A stretch of DNA of 64,000 nt from Paludibacter sp. (lineage in GTDB: Bacteria; Bacteroidota; Bacteroidia; Bacteroidales; Paludibacteraceae), in the NCBI GenBank assembly GCA_019163375.1, contig JAFLKK010000008.1, positions 186,001 through 250,000 on the forward strand, written 5' to 3'. Numbering within the stretch: position 1 is the stretch's first letter; each line of letters begins with the position of its first letter. This document shows positions 25,701 to 35,030 of the stretch, piece after piece. A program made the position numbers and the translations under genes. The notes below the pieces were generated by a model. The model was not told the origin of the DNA and made no database searches. It saw only the letters and a list, made by a program, of their open reading frames with translations.

Positions 25701-27032
25701 TCAAATCATTCCTCTTGCTTTTAATTCGAGGTATTTATTGATGGCATCAACCGTTAGGTTTTCGGGTTGGGTAAGAATGGACTGTATACCGTGCTTTTGC
25801 AATTCACGAACAATCATCCGTTTCTCGAAAGCAAACTTTTCTGCAATAATCTTGTCGTACACTTCCTGCACATTCTTTGTCGGTTTATCAATTAGTTGAT
25901 TCAACTCCGTATTATCGAAAAAAACAACAATCAGCAAATGATTTCGGGCTATCCCCTTCAGGTAACTTAGCTGGCGGCGCAGCGCGTCCATAGTTTCGAA
26001 ATTGCTGTACAGCATAATCAAACTCCGCTGCGTGACCGACTGTTTAATATCCACATACAGGCGGCTAAAATCACTCTCCAAAAAATCGGTATCAATACGA
26101 TAGAGCGTTTCCAACAGTTTGTGCATTTGTCCTGCACGTCGATCGGCAGCCACATAGTTTCCCACTTTTTTAGAAAAGGTAAACATACCCGCTTTATCCT
26201 GTTTTTTCAGCACAATATTGCTCAGTGCCAAGGTGGAATTAATGGCATAGTCCAACAAACTCAGCCCCAGAAAAGGCATTTGCATAGAGCGTCCCGTATC
26301 AATTACCTGATAAACAGGTTGCGATTTTTCATCCTGATACTGATTGACCATCAACACATTCTTTTTCGAAGTAGCTTTCCAGTTAATCGTTCGCAAATCA
26401 TCGCCCTGCGTATAGTCTTTTATTTGTTCAAACTCCATAGTATGACCAATACGGCGAATGCGCTTCAACCCGTACTGCGACAAATGGTTGGAAAAAGCCA
26501 TCATATCATATTTCCGCAACTGAATAAACGATGGATAGCTGGCAACTACTACATTTTCGCAGAAAATATATCGCTTAGAAACCAGACGAATAGGCGATTT
26601 TGCGTACACATTCAACTTTCCAAAAAAATATTCACCGCGCTCGGTAGGTCGAAGTGCGTATTCAATTCCCACTTGCTCACCTCCGTTCAAACGAACTTGC
26701 ATCAAAAAATCCCGCTTTTGAAACTGGAAGGGAATTTCATCGATTATCTCCAAGGTAACCGGAAGTGGATAATTGTTTTTCAGACGAATATGAATGATAT
26801 TATTGTCGCCATTTGAAAGTCGGTCCGGCAATTCACGTTCGGCTTCAATTCCTTTCTTGCCAGTATAGAGCATAAACAAATCGATGACGGTAACTAATAG
26901 CAATAACACCAGTAGCACCATCGCCATATCAAACATCCATTTTACAAAGAATGAGATAAAAAACACCCCGCCTATACCCAACAGAATATAGAAAAACAGA
27001 TGCCGGATATAGATAGATTTGAGTACTTTCAT
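25701..27032 (-). CDS. DUF58 domain protein
   Basis: 443 residues. Two N-terminal membrane helices (about 11-57) precede a beta-rich domain. The DUF58 hallmark GDDLRTINWKATSKK is at 210-224, then a von Willebrand-like region (YQVIDTGRSM with a MIDAS-like start). DUF58 proteins are partners of MoxR ATPases and often lie in envelope or stress-related operons. Here it is the last gene of a six-gene operon behind moxR (54 bp apart). The molecular function is not established. Confidence 0.88.
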   Translation of the reverse strand: MKVLKSIYIRHLFFYILLGIGGVFFISFFVKWMFDMAMVLLVLLLLVTVIDLFMLYTGKKGIEAERELPDRLSNGDNNIIHIRLKNNYPLPVTLEIIDEIPFQFQKRDFLMQVRLNGGEQVGIEYALRPTERGEYFFGKLNVYAKSPIRLVSKRYIFCENVVVASYPSFIQLRKYDMMAFSNHLSQYGLKRIRRIGHTMEFEQIKDYTQGDDLRTINWKATSKKNVLMVNQYQDEKSQPVYQVIDTGRSMQMPFLGLSLLDYAINSTLALSNIVLKKQDKAGMFTFSKKVGNYVAADRRAGQMHKLLETLYRIDTDFLESDFSRLYVDIKQSVTQRSLIMLYSNFETMDALRRQLSYLKGIARNHLLIVVFFDNTELNQLIDKPTKNVQEVYDKIIAEKFAFEKRMIVRELQKHGIQSILTQPENLTVDAINKYLELKARGMI

Positions 27033-27086
27033 ATATTATAATTAAGAATACCAAAAGGGACTAAGCACGATTTTGGTAATTTGGGG

Positions 27087-28085
27087 TTAACGGGGAACTT
27101 CAACCGATTCAATAATTTGCTTTACAATTTCATCGGCTTTCAGGCCTTCCATTTCCTTTTCGGGCGATACGATAAGACGGTGTTGCAGTACCACTACAGC
27201 CGAATCTTTAATATCCTCCGGGGTTACGAAATCACGCCCACGCAAAGCCGCAAATCCTTTGGAAGCATTGAGAATAGCCAACGAAGCACGTGGCGAGGCA
27301 CCCAGGTAAAGAAACGGATTCTCACGCGTGTTATTCACTATTTTGGCTATATATTCAATGATGTTCTTCTCCACGATAATGCGACGAACAATTGACTTGT
27401 ATTCGGCAATTTTGTCAGCAGTAAGTACATGTTTCACATCGGCTGTTTTGTCACCATTTACAGCTTCATGCTCACGACGAATAATTTCATACTCATCCTC
27501 AAGCACCGGATAATCAATAATCACTTTAAACATAAAGCGGTCGAGCTGCGCCTCCGGTAAACGGTAGGTCCCCTCCTGCTCTATCGGATTCTGAGTAGCC
27601 ATTACTAAAAAAGGAGCATCCATTTGATAGGTTTTTCCATCAATAGTTATCTGGCGTTCGTCCATCACTTCAAAAAGTGCTGCCTGTGTTTTTGCCGGGG
27701 CACGGTTCACCTCGTCAATCAATACCAGATTGGCAAAAATAGGTCCCGGACGAAATTCAAACTCAGTTTTCTTCAGATCAAAAACCGATGTGCCTAAAAT
27801 ATCGGACGGCATCAAATCGGGAGTAAACTGAATACGACTGAATTTCACATCCACTGCTTTTGCAAGCAGTTTCACAGCTATGGTTTTAGCCACTCCCGGC
27901 ACGCCTTCCAATAGCACATGCCCGTTAGCAAGGATCGCCACCAGTAAATGATCAATCATTTTATCCTGGCCTACAATTACTTTTTTAAGTTCCTGACGAA
28001 CAGCATCCATGTTTTGCTGTAAGTCGCTCATGTCAATGCGCGATTCGAAACGAATATCGGTTGATTCTGTTTGTTCGTTTTCCAT
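27087..28085 (-). CDS. MoxR-type AAA+ ATPase
   Basis: 332 residues. Walker A is GVPGVAKT (61-68), Walker B is LVLIDEVNRAP, sensor 1 is MATQNPIEQEGTYRLPEAQ, and a sensor 2 region APSRA-like ASPRASLAI follows, all standard MoxR. MoxR proteins act as chaperones for metal insertion or assembly of their operon partners. It lies between DUF4350 (upstream) and DUF58 (downstream), the common MoxR-DUF58 pairing. Cytoplasmic. Confidence 0.92.
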   Translation of the reverse strand: MENEQTESTDIRFESRIDMSDLQQNMDAVRQELKKVIVGQDKMIDHLLVAILANGHVLLEGVPGVAKTIAVKLLAKAVDVKFSRIQFTPDLMPSDILGTSVFDLKKTEFEFRPGPIFANLVLIDEVNRAPAKTQAALFEVMDERQITIDGKTYQMDAPFLVMATQNPIEQEGTYRLPEAQLDRFMFKVIIDYPVLEDEYEIIRREHEAVNGDKTADVKHVLTADKIAEYKSIVRRIIVEKNIIEYIAKIVNNTRENPFLYLGASPRASLAILNASKGFAALRGRDFVTPEDIKDSAVVVLQHRLIVSPEKEMEGLKADEIVKQIIESVEVPR

Positions 28086-28109
28086 ATCTTTTATATTAGT
28101 TGTACGTTT

Positions 28110-29318
28110 TTATTTATTATCATCTTTCCAAAATTCTTCTATCAGGTGATTTAGCTTCACAAAATCAACCTGTATCGCAAATCTCTTTTTTTCAAATTCA
28201 TTGATAAAATGTAATATTGAGTCTATCAATGCCCTGTCTTTTCCCGACTTACTCTGAAGCTTCTCTGCAAAACTATCATCCAGCTTGCTGGTATCCAGGT
28301 AATACCTGAACCGTATACGATCCAGAAAATAGATAATTTTCTTTTCAACGATACTGGGTGTATGACCTTCCTGAAAATACAGGTTACCAATCGTTTGAAC
28401 AAACTCAACTGTTGTGTTTCTGAGCGGTTTTATCACCGGCACTACCCGTTGGCGACGCTTGGCATTAAATAACAGATACAGCAACATTCCATAAATAAAC
28501 AGCAACCAACTCATACGCAAAGCCGGATATCGAAATAATCCCGAAAGAGCCGATTCATTTACCGGTTCGCCCGGATCTGTTGTCTGATCCTTAACAAACC
28601 ATACAAGGGGTTTATCCGTTGGAATATACGAAAGGATATGCGCTACATAATCGGCCGAACTGTTTTCGGAAAGCATTGCCACATTGGAAAAAACCTCCGG
28701 TTGATTGTGCAGATAGATAGATCCTTTACCGAACCTGACGCGAATAAAATTTGGTGAAGCCACTTCATCCGGTGTCTCTGTCTTTCCCAGAATAGTCGTA
28801 ATCGAAGAGTCCATCTTTACAAAAGCATAGGTATTAAAAACCGGATGTAAATAATAATAATCATATTTCCAGTTTCTAATCGACAGCGTCATCTTCAATG
28901 AGTCCAACCCTTTGAGACTGGAGTTAGGATCAACATCCGTATACTCTAATTTCAGCGTATCTGTCAACGACTTAATAAAATTCTCGCCGCTCATCCAAAG
29001 CGTACTTCCCTCGCTTACCTCCTTTAATAAAGTAGAATCAACCTGATCATATACATTCGGAGTAATAATCAAAAAATTAGACTTAGCACTGTTTTCGCGA
29101 AGATATTCGAAAGGAGTCACCGTAACACGCTTTAATCTTTCTTTCGGTATAATTTTATCCACTTCATGATTAAACACGTATAAATCAAGTGGGTTTTTAT
29201 AATCCAACGAATAAGAGGGCGTCCAGTCGGTGGGCTTTGTCCTCGACATATCGATAAATACGAGCAGAATAACAACTCCCAACACTGCCGCCAGATACAT
29301 TTTCAGCGTCCTACCCAT
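28110..29318 (-). CDS. DUF4350 domain protein
   Basis: 402 residues. An N-terminal membrane helix (about 7-24) is followed by a periplasmic domain with DUF4350 features (SYSLDYKNPLDLYVF, then FLIITPNVYD). A second helix near residue 270-290 (LRMSWLLFIYGMLLYLLF) leads to a cytoplasmic helical tail. The function is unknown. DUF4350 commonly accompanies MoxR, DUF58 and DUF4129. Its start overlaps the DUF4129 gene's end by 8 bp. Confidence 0.82.
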   Translation of the reverse strand: MGRTLKMYLAAVLGVVILLVFIDMSRTKPTDWTPSYSLDYKNPLDLYVFNHEVDKIIPKERLKRVTVTPFEYLRENSAKSNFLIITPNVYDQVDSTLLKEVSEGSTLWMSGENFIKSLTDTLKLEYTDVDPNSSLKGLDSLKMTLSIRNWKYDYYYLHPVFNTYAFVKMDSSITTILGKTETPDEVASPNFIRVRFGKGSIYLHNQPEVFSNVAMLSENSSADYVAHILSYIPTDKPLVWFVKDQTTDPGEPVNESALSGLFRYPALRMSWLLFIYGMLLYLLFNAKRRQRVVPVIKPLRNTTVEFVQTIGNLYFQEGHTPSIVEKKIIYFLDRIRFRYYLDTSKLDDSFAEKLQSKSGKDRALIDSILHFINEFEKKRFAIQVDFVKLNHLIEEFWKDDNK

Positions 29319-30144
29319 TTCGATACCCCTTTCTCAAATAAATTAAAAACGCTTTTTTGGCCGTAAGATAATCCTCGTCGGTTATCGAAAACTCGCCGTA
29401 CCAAATGTAGTTATACAAGTACGAAAGATAGGAGAATTGTTTGCGTAGCGCTTCCTGCTTCAACTCCGACAGGTAATCGGCATTTGTTTTTTCGGGAAGC
29501 CAGACAATAAGTTCTTTCTCTTTCAGGTCTTTGAGCAACCACAGATAATAGAGCCGGATACTTTGACGTGTATCCCCCTGCTTTTCAATTTCGGATATGA
29601 GTTGCTCGAAATCTGCCGATTGAATAAGTTGCTCTGCATTGTTGATATCGATAGGAAGCGATTCATTTTTCTTCTGAAAAAACCAGTTTCCTTTATGATT
29701 CATAAGCATCCTGATAATCAAATAAATCACTGCCAGTACAATGAGCGCACACAGTATTTTGAAAACGATTATTGTTATGTCGGTAACCTTAGTATTGTAA
29801 CCAAAACCGAACAGGCGTTTTAGAAGCTTTCCCAATCCTTCGAGTAAGCGCGCAATAAAGGTCTTACCGGCAGCTGTTTGTTCATAGTTGAACTCATTAT
29901 CACTGCGGTATTTATCGCTAAAATCAGGACTAAAAGCAACCACTTTTCTTGACACCGTATCACTGGGTACGGTTGCAAATAGTTTCTCCATTCGAGCTAG
30001 TCTGTCCTCCTTATTATTGGAGAAAAAGGTACTAATCGGCGAAGTTTTGGCTAATGTAGTAGAATCGGATCGGGCAGACAGCGAAAGCTGCATGATCCAA
30101 CAAAGCAGAAAGAGAATCAGAGTCTTATTCCTCATCTTTACCAA
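29311..30144 (-). CDS. DUF4129 domain protein
   Basis: 277 residues. A signal-type N-terminus (1-25), a linker of 90 residues and one membrane helix near 125-147. The C-terminal DUF4129 follows (RLYYLWLLKDLKEKELIVWL, then KTNADYLSEL and YNYIWYGEFSI). The domain often sits at the end of transglutaminase-like or MoxR-operon membrane proteins. It overlaps the upstream membrane gene by 20 bp and DUF4350 downstream by 8 bp, indicating a single transcript. Confidence 0.82.
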   Translation of the reverse strand: MVKMRNKTLILFLLCWIMQLSLSARSDSTTLAKTSPISTFFSNNKEDRLARMEKLFATVPSDTVSRKVVAFSPDFSDKYRSDNEFNYEQTAAGKTFIARLLEGLGKLLKRLFGFGYNTKVTDITIIVFKILCALIVLAVIYLIIRMLMNHKGNWFFQKKNESLPIDINNAEQLIQSADFEQLISEIEKQGDTRQSIRLYYLWLLKDLKEKELIVWLPEKTNADYLSELKQEALRKQFSYLSYLYNYIWYGEFSITDEDYLTAKKAFLIYLRKGYRNG

Positions 30145-31045
30145 TATTATCTATATCGGAATAGGCCTGATGATGTTCCGTATTTTCTTGAGCACTGTAA
30201 TAAATCAGCCCTTGCTGAACATATATCAAATTATAACCAATGAAAGTAACAATCATTCCAATCAGATAAAAAAACATCATAACGGGGGTCATTGTTGGTG
30301 GCTTAGGTGCTCCACCTGAAGTAATAATAGAACCCATCATCATAAATGCAGGAATCATACTGAAAATACTGGCCAAAATAGTAATACACAAATACACTAC
30401 AATGGTGGCACCCACCAAATGCCAATATTTTTGAAAGGTAATTTTCCAACCTTTACTCAAGGCCTGAAAATAACCGGTTTCTTCTTCTAAATAAACATAC
30501 AGCGACTGCATAGACCAAATCAACACTGTAGGCAGTCCCAGAAAAAGTATTGGAATTCCAATAATGAGAAAGCTCAGCGCAACACCAAATGCAAAGAAAA
30601 TAAATACAATCGGAATCATAACAAAGAAAGAAATAATGCCAAATAAAATCATTCGTCCGGCATAAGTCTTTATCCCGTTTAGCATTTCAGAAGCCGTAAA
30701 TGCATCTCTACCGGTTGTATTCAGCAAATTGAAATAAACCATTGGAAACGCTGTTGTAAAAACGGAGAACACAATTGCTATTATCATAAGTACAATGATC
30801 GAAAGCAAGAATGATCCCGAATTATTGTTATATGTCATCCATGTACTCAGGGAATTGGGGTCATACATATTACTCAACAAATCTTTGAACAGCAAGAAAT
30901 AAAGTGACACAAAAACCAATAATAACACGCCATTGATCACCGCATAGTTTTGAAAATAATTCTTCCAGAATTGTTTAAAAAACTGCATTGTATCACCAAT
31001 ATAGGCACTAAAATCACGCCTTTTGTAAAGTTGAAATTCAGACAT
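30125..31045 (-). CDS. Polytopic membrane protein of the MoxR operon
   Basis: 306 residues with about six hydrophobic segments, starting near residue 33 (NYAVINGVLLLVFVSLYFLL). Pro/Gly-rich helices such as FLIIGIPILFLGLPTVLIW follow, and a charged C-terminal tail. No family motif is firmly recognised; it resembles DUF4013-like membrane proteins that accompany SpoIIM and RDD genes. It overlaps spoIIM by 8 bp and DUF4129 by 20 bp. Confidence 0.65.
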   Translation of the reverse strand: MSEFQLYKRRDFSAYIGDTMQFFKQFWKNYFQNYAVINGVLLLVFVSLYFLLFKDLLSNMYDPNSLSTWMTYNNNSGSFLLSIIVLMIIAIVFSVFTTAFPMVYFNLLNTTGRDAFTASEMLNGIKTYAGRMILFGIISFFVMIPIVFIFFAFGVALSFLIIGIPILFLGLPTVLIWSMQSLYVYLEEETGYFQALSKGWKITFQKYWHLVGATIVVYLCITILASIFSMIPAFMMMGSIITSGGAPKPPTMTPVMMFFYLIGMIVTFIGYNLIYVQQGLIYYSAQENTEHHQAYSDIDNIGKDEE

Positions 31046-32003
31046 AGCTTTGCTTTTTGTTTAAGATGAATGGATATATTAAATAATAAAACGAAATAAT
31101 CAACAGACTGCCGCTAATGACTAGTATATTGAGCCACAACGGCATAGTATTGGAGAGCCGGGTTACAAATCCTTCAATAAATCCGGCAGCAACAAAAAAC
31201 GGCAAGGTACTAATGAATACCTTCATGCTCTCTTGTACTCCCATTTTGAAAGAATACATTCTCGAATAAGTCTTGGGGAAAAGCAGCGAACCGGCAAGCA
31301 TAAATCCTGCAGCAGTAGAAATCACTATGCTGAATATTTCCATAGCGCCGTGCAGCCATATTCCTCTTAGGCTTGCTGTAAAAACGCCCTGTTCATAAAA
31401 GAAATATTGAAATGAGCCCAGCATAATTCCATTTTGCAGTGCAATATAAAAAGTCAGTACACCGGCCGAAAGTCCGTATATATACGCCCGGGCTGCCACA
31501 CTAATATTATTCATCGTTATGCCGATAAAAGACCCGAGTGAGTTCCCTGATTTATATACCGCCATCGGATCACCGTTATCTATATTCTTCAAGGTCATGT
31601 TTACATATTCATCACCCAGTATCAATCGAATAAAGGTATGATCATATCGTGCCGAAATGACTCCTAACAGGCAGAAAAAGAAGAACAGCACAAAAGCAAA
31701 CAATACCGATGTCCGATTCTGATACATGATACCAGGGACTTCAGTTCTGAAAAAATAAGCAATCCGGTTCTGCTCAACGCGTCTTGTTTTGTAAATTTTT
31801 CTGTATATTTGCGACACCAGAAAATTAAGATAAATAGTCGTCTTGCTTTTAGGATAATAGGTCTGCGAATAGGCCAGATCGTTTAATAGCTGGATATACG
31901 AGTCTGCCAGTTCGTCGGGATTACGTTTACTTTTTGTCTTCAATGATTGCTCGAAGTCCAACCATTTCGATTTATTCTGTTTTATGAATGCTATTTCTCT
32001 CAT
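31038..32003 (-). CDS. SpoIIM-family (stage II sporulation M-like) membrane protein
   Basis: 321 residues from ATG 32003; the frame extends to 32054, but that segment lies antisense to the RDD start and MREIAFIKQNKSKW is the family's usual beginning. A helical cytoplasmic N-terminus (1-95) is followed by a core of about five helices with GIWLHGAMEIFSIVISTAAG, typical of SpoIIM-like proteins. Non-sporulating Bacteroidota carry it beside RDD, MoxR and DUF58 genes, so sporulation is not implied. First gene of the operon. Confidence 0.85.
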   Translation of the reverse strand: MREIAFIKQNKSKWLDFEQSLKTKSKRNPDELADSYIQLLNDLAYSQTYYPKSKTTIYLNFLVSQIYRKIYKTRRVEQNRIAYFFRTEVPGIMYQNRTSVLFAFVLFFFFCLLGVISARYDHTFIRLILGDEYVNMTLKNIDNGDPMAVYKSGNSLGSFIGITMNNISVAARAYIYGLSAGVLTFYIALQNGIMLGSFQYFFYEQGVFTASLRGIWLHGAMEIFSIVISTAAGFMLAGSLLFPKTYSRMYSFKMGVQESMKVFISTLPFFVAAGFIEGFVTRLSNTMPLWLNILVISGSLLIISFYYLIYPFILNKKQSYV

Positions 32004-32011
32004 ATAACTTA

Positions 32012-32019
32012 CAAAAATA
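32012..32019 (-). promoter_or_regulatory. Possible -7 element for the SpoIIM-MoxR-DUF58 operon
   Basis: TATTTTTG on the minus strand, only 9 bp before the start codon. If used, the mRNA would be almost leaderless. No well-spaced -33 element was seen. Confidence 0.3.
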
Positions 32020-32026
32020 ACAAAAA

Positions 32027-32767
32027 ATGTCAAATTTGCACATAACAACAACACAAAACGTTAACCTTTTTTTCACTCCGGCATCTATTGGGGAACGAAT
32101 AGTGGCGTATGGTGCTGATTTACTGATAAAAATAGCCTATTGCATTGTTGCATATCTTTTATTCTTTCAGGTACTCAGTTTAGGGAGCAGTATCACTAAA
32201 AACGATTGGTTGTCCATTGCATTCATTGGGTTGCTTGCACTACCATTGATATTTTATACACTTCTGTTCGAAACCTATATGGAAGGTCAAACACCCGGAA
32301 AAAAACTACTGAAAATTAAAGTGGTAAAAATTGATGGCTATCAGGCAAGTTTTATGGACTTTTTAATCAGATGGATATTTTCAATTGTGGACATTCAGAT
32401 GGGATATGTTCCGGGGCTAATATCTATGGTTAGCACCAAACACACCCAACGAATTGGAGATTTGGCTGCCGGAACGGCGGTTATCACTGAAAAATCGAAA
32501 TACGACATCTCGCATACCATCCTCATGGATGTAGCCGACAACTACGAACCCTATTTTACCCAAAATCAGGTTATTTTATTCAGCGACAATGATATCAGAA
32601 TCATCAAAGAAAATACCGAACTAGCTACCCGCCAGAGCAATCCTGAATTACTGGCACGTCTGGCTGATAAAATTGAAGCTGTTATGGGGATCCGCAATCC
32701 TTTTAAAAGCGAAAGACAATTAATAAACACACTGATGAAAGATTATAACTATCATACCGCTAAATAA
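32027..32767 (+). CDS. RDD family membrane protein
   Basis: 246 residues. The N-terminus TTTQNVNLFFTPASIGERIV is typical of Bacteroidota RDD proteins. RDD's core lies at ASIGERIVAYGADLLIKIAY and EGQTPGKKLLKIKVVKIDG, with three or four helices and a long cytoplasmic C-terminal tail. Its start is only 23 bp from the divergent SpoIIM start, and the pair is a conserved neighbourhood. RDD proteins are linked to ion or compatible-solute transport in a few cases; its role here is unknown. Confidence 0.88.
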   Translation: MSNLHITTTQNVNLFFTPASIGERIVAYGADLLIKIAYCIVAYLLFFQVLSLGSSITKNDWLSIAFIGLLALPLIFYTLLFETYMEGQTPGKKLLKIKVVKIDGYQASFMDFLIRWIFSIVDIQMGYVPGLISMVSTKHTQRIGDLAAGTAVITEKSKYDISHTILMDVADNYEPYFTQNQVILFSDNDIRIIKENTELATRQSNPELLARLADKIEAVMGIRNPFKSERQLINTLMKDYNYHTAK

Positions 32768-32806
32768 TCCGCCAGGCTTATAGAAATACATTCCGTATCA
32801 CCTTAC

Positions 32807-32838
32807 ACGCGACTTTACTTCTGTAGAGTCGTGTTTTA
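32807..32838 (+). terminator. Terminator of the RDD gene
   Basis: ACGCGACT pairs with AGTCGTGT (one G-U) around a 12-nt loop, followed by TTTTATTT. Confidence 0.6.
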
Positions 32839-33048
32839 TTTATACATCAATGCATCATTCTGCAGTACCGCATTTAAGGTGAAAAAGCGAAGTGAAGTTT
32901 GTAAAAAAACATCAAAAATGCTCTGCTGACCAACTCGGGCGAATAAAACAAAACATGTAAACCAAATGTTATTTACTAACAATGAAAAAATATTGGTTAT
33001 AATTTGGTCTAATTATCATCATAATTTTCAAATAAGCTAAATAAGTGG

Positions 33049-33056
33049 TAATTTTG
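33049..33056 (+). promoter_or_regulatory. -7 promoter element upstream of the exported protein
   Basis: TAATTTTG matches TAnnTTTG. Confidence 0.45.
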
Positions 33057-33133
33057 CAGCGTTTTTGCCAACGGTATTGTGGAAACATACTCATTTTAAA
33101 TTCATCCATAATTACAGAGGTTTACAAATAGGA

Positions 33134-33778
33134 ATGAAAAAGATCTATACCTACATATTACTGTTTTTATTCTGTATCTCGTCGATATCTGCGTCGTCCG
33201 CCGATTCAATCGTCACAGTATACAAGGATGGAGAATTTGTATCGCAGTACCAACGAGTAATTAAAACCACACCCGCTATTACCGCAGCCGTCACCGATGA
33301 TCTGGTAAAGGAGTTTCATAACTCACCGGGAAAGCTCTTCGATTGGGCATTAAAAGATTTAGGTGTTCAGGACGAGAAGAAAGGAAACGAAGTAATTATT
33401 GTTTTTAAAAAGTCCACTGTCAACGAGAAAACAGGTATCAGCGAAGGATTTTTTGATATAGTAGTGCCGGGAGTTACCACTTTCAACAACGTAAGAGTAG
33501 ACGGATCGGTTACAAAAGTTCATCTGGCGAACGGAGCTACAAGGGTAACAGCTATTATTACGTATTCAAGCTTATTGGTAAAAAATGCATCTGCAACTGT
33601 CACGATAATTCCACAAAAGAACAACGAACAACTATTTGTCTCTAACTTGAGAATTAAATTCGGTTGGTTTTTCAATATCTTTATTACCAAAAAACGGTAC
33701 CAAAGCATTGTTGAATGGAGAATCAAAAAGTTTACCGAAAATATGAGAATAGAATGCGAAAAACGCGAAAAACAGTAA
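33134..33778 (+). CDS. Exported protein of unknown function
   Basis: 214 residues from ATG 33134, where a signal peptide begins (MKKIYTYILLFLFCISSISA). The earlier in-frame ATG at 33065 would bury it. The mature part is beta-rich (VTVYKDGEFVSQYQRV, EVIIVFKKSTV, FFDIVVPGVTTFNNVRV) and ends in a charged helix (RMRIECEKREKQ-like). No family is recognised. It probably lies in the periplasm. It precedes prfA by 70 bp of repetitive ATTACAC sequence. Confidence 0.65.
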   Translation: MKKIYTYILLFLFCISSISASSADSIVTVYKDGEFVSQYQRVIKTTPAITAAVTDDLVKEFHNSPGKLFDWALKDLGVQDEKKGNEVIIVFKKSTVNEKTGISEGFFDIVVPGVTTFNNVRVDGSVTKVHLANGATRVTAIITYSSLLVKNASATVTIIPQKNNEQLFVSNLRIKFGWFFNIFITKKRYQSIVEWRIKKFTENMRIECEKREKQ

Positions 33779-33851
33779 ACAGTTATCAGTAAACAATTAC
33801 ACATTACACTTTACACCATTACACACGATTACACACGATTACACATAAAAT

Positions 33852-34937
33852 ATGGCCGAAAAGACATTATTAGAAAAATTAGAAGGGTTACAGCATAAAT
33901 TCGAAGAGATTTCGACATTGATAACCGACCCCGCAGTGATGGGCGACATGAAACGGTACGTAAAACTCAACAAGGAGTACCGCGAATTGGAACGCATCAT
34001 GCAGGCACAACAAGAATACAAAACGGCTTTGACCCATTTGGCTGAAGCCAAAGAAATACTCGACGGAGAAAGCGACCCCGAAATGCGAGAAATGGCAAAG
34101 ATGGAAGTCGACGAGATTGAACCAAAAATTCCGGAAATGGAGGAGAATATTAAGCTATTGCTTATTCCTGCCGACCCTGAAGATAATAAAAATGCCATTG
34201 TCGAAATTCGTGGTGGCACCGGTGGCGACGAAGCTGCCATTTTTGCCGGCGACCTGTTCCGCATGTACTCAAAATACTGCGAAACAAAAGGTTGGAAAGT
34301 AGAAGTTACGAATATCAGCGACGGTACTTCGGGTGGTTACAAAGAGGTGATCTTCACCGTTTCGGGCGAAAATGTGTACGGAACATTGAAATACGAATCG
34401 GGCGTGCATCGTGTGCAACGCGTACCACAAACCGAAACACAGGGTCGCGTGCATACCTCAGCTGCAACAGTGGCTGTTCTACCGGAAATGGAAGAATTTG
34501 ATTATGAACTGAAAGAATCGGACGTTCGTGTGGATACATTCTGTTCATCGGGAGCCGGTGGTCAGTCGGTAAATACAACGTACTCGGCCATTCGTTTGGT
34601 GCACATCCCTACAGGTACCACTGTTCAATGTCAGGACGAAAAATCGCAACATAAAAACAAAGCGAAAGCGATGAACGAACTTCGCTCGCGTTTATACGCA
34701 GTGGAGCACCAAAAATACCTGGACGAAATCGGTTCGAAACGTAAAACCATGGTTTCTACCGGTGACCGTTCGGCTAAAATCCGAACCTACAATTATCCAC
34801 AAGGACGTATCACCGATCACCGTATCAACTTTACCATCTATAATCTCTCGGCCTTTATGGGTGGAGATGTACAAGGTGTCATTGATCAATTAATTGTAGC
34901 AGAGAATGCCGAACGATTGAAGGAAAGTGAATTGTAA
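33852..34937 (+). CDS. prfA: Peptide chain release factor 1
   Basis: 361 residues, standard length. The GGQ loop is G236-Q238 in SSGAGGQSVN and triggers peptidyl-tRNA hydrolysis. EIRGGTGGDEAAIF and the QDEKSQHKNKAKAM stretch are diagnostic. The codon-recognition (PxT-type) region lies earlier, near PQTETQGRVHTSAA. It terminates translation at UAA and UAG in the cytoplasm. No frameshift site was found. It is followed by pyrF. Confidence 0.96.
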   Translation: MAEKTLLEKLEGLQHKFEEISTLITDPAVMGDMKRYVKLNKEYRELERIMQAQQEYKTALTHLAEAKEILDGESDPEMREMAKMEVDEIEPKIPEMEENIKLLLIPADPEDNKNAIVEIRGGTGGDEAAIFAGDLFRMYSKYCETKGWKVEVTNISDGTSGGYKEVIFTVSGENVYGTLKYESGVHRVQRVPQTETQGRVHTSAATVAVLPEMEEFDYELKESDVRVDTFCSSGAGGQSVNTTYSAIRLVHIPTGTTVQCQDEKSQHKNKAKAMNELRSRLYAVEHQKYLDEIGSKRKTMVSTGDRSAKIRTYNYPQGRITDHRINFTIYNLSAFMGGDVQGVIDQLIVAENAERLKESEL

Positions 34938-35030
34938 TGTGATAATATACTGATGTGATAATGTGGTAATTAAAGATGAGAATAACCACAAAAATGGTAA
35001 ATAGTAAATGATTAAATAGTAAATAGAAAC

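Larger units (their letters stand above)
32768..33133. other. Intergenic region with a terminator and a promoter
   Basis: Beyond the RDD terminator (32807-32838) the stretch is AT-rich with no gene. The -7 element of the next gene is at 33049-33056, giving a leader of about 70 nt. Confidence 0.6.
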
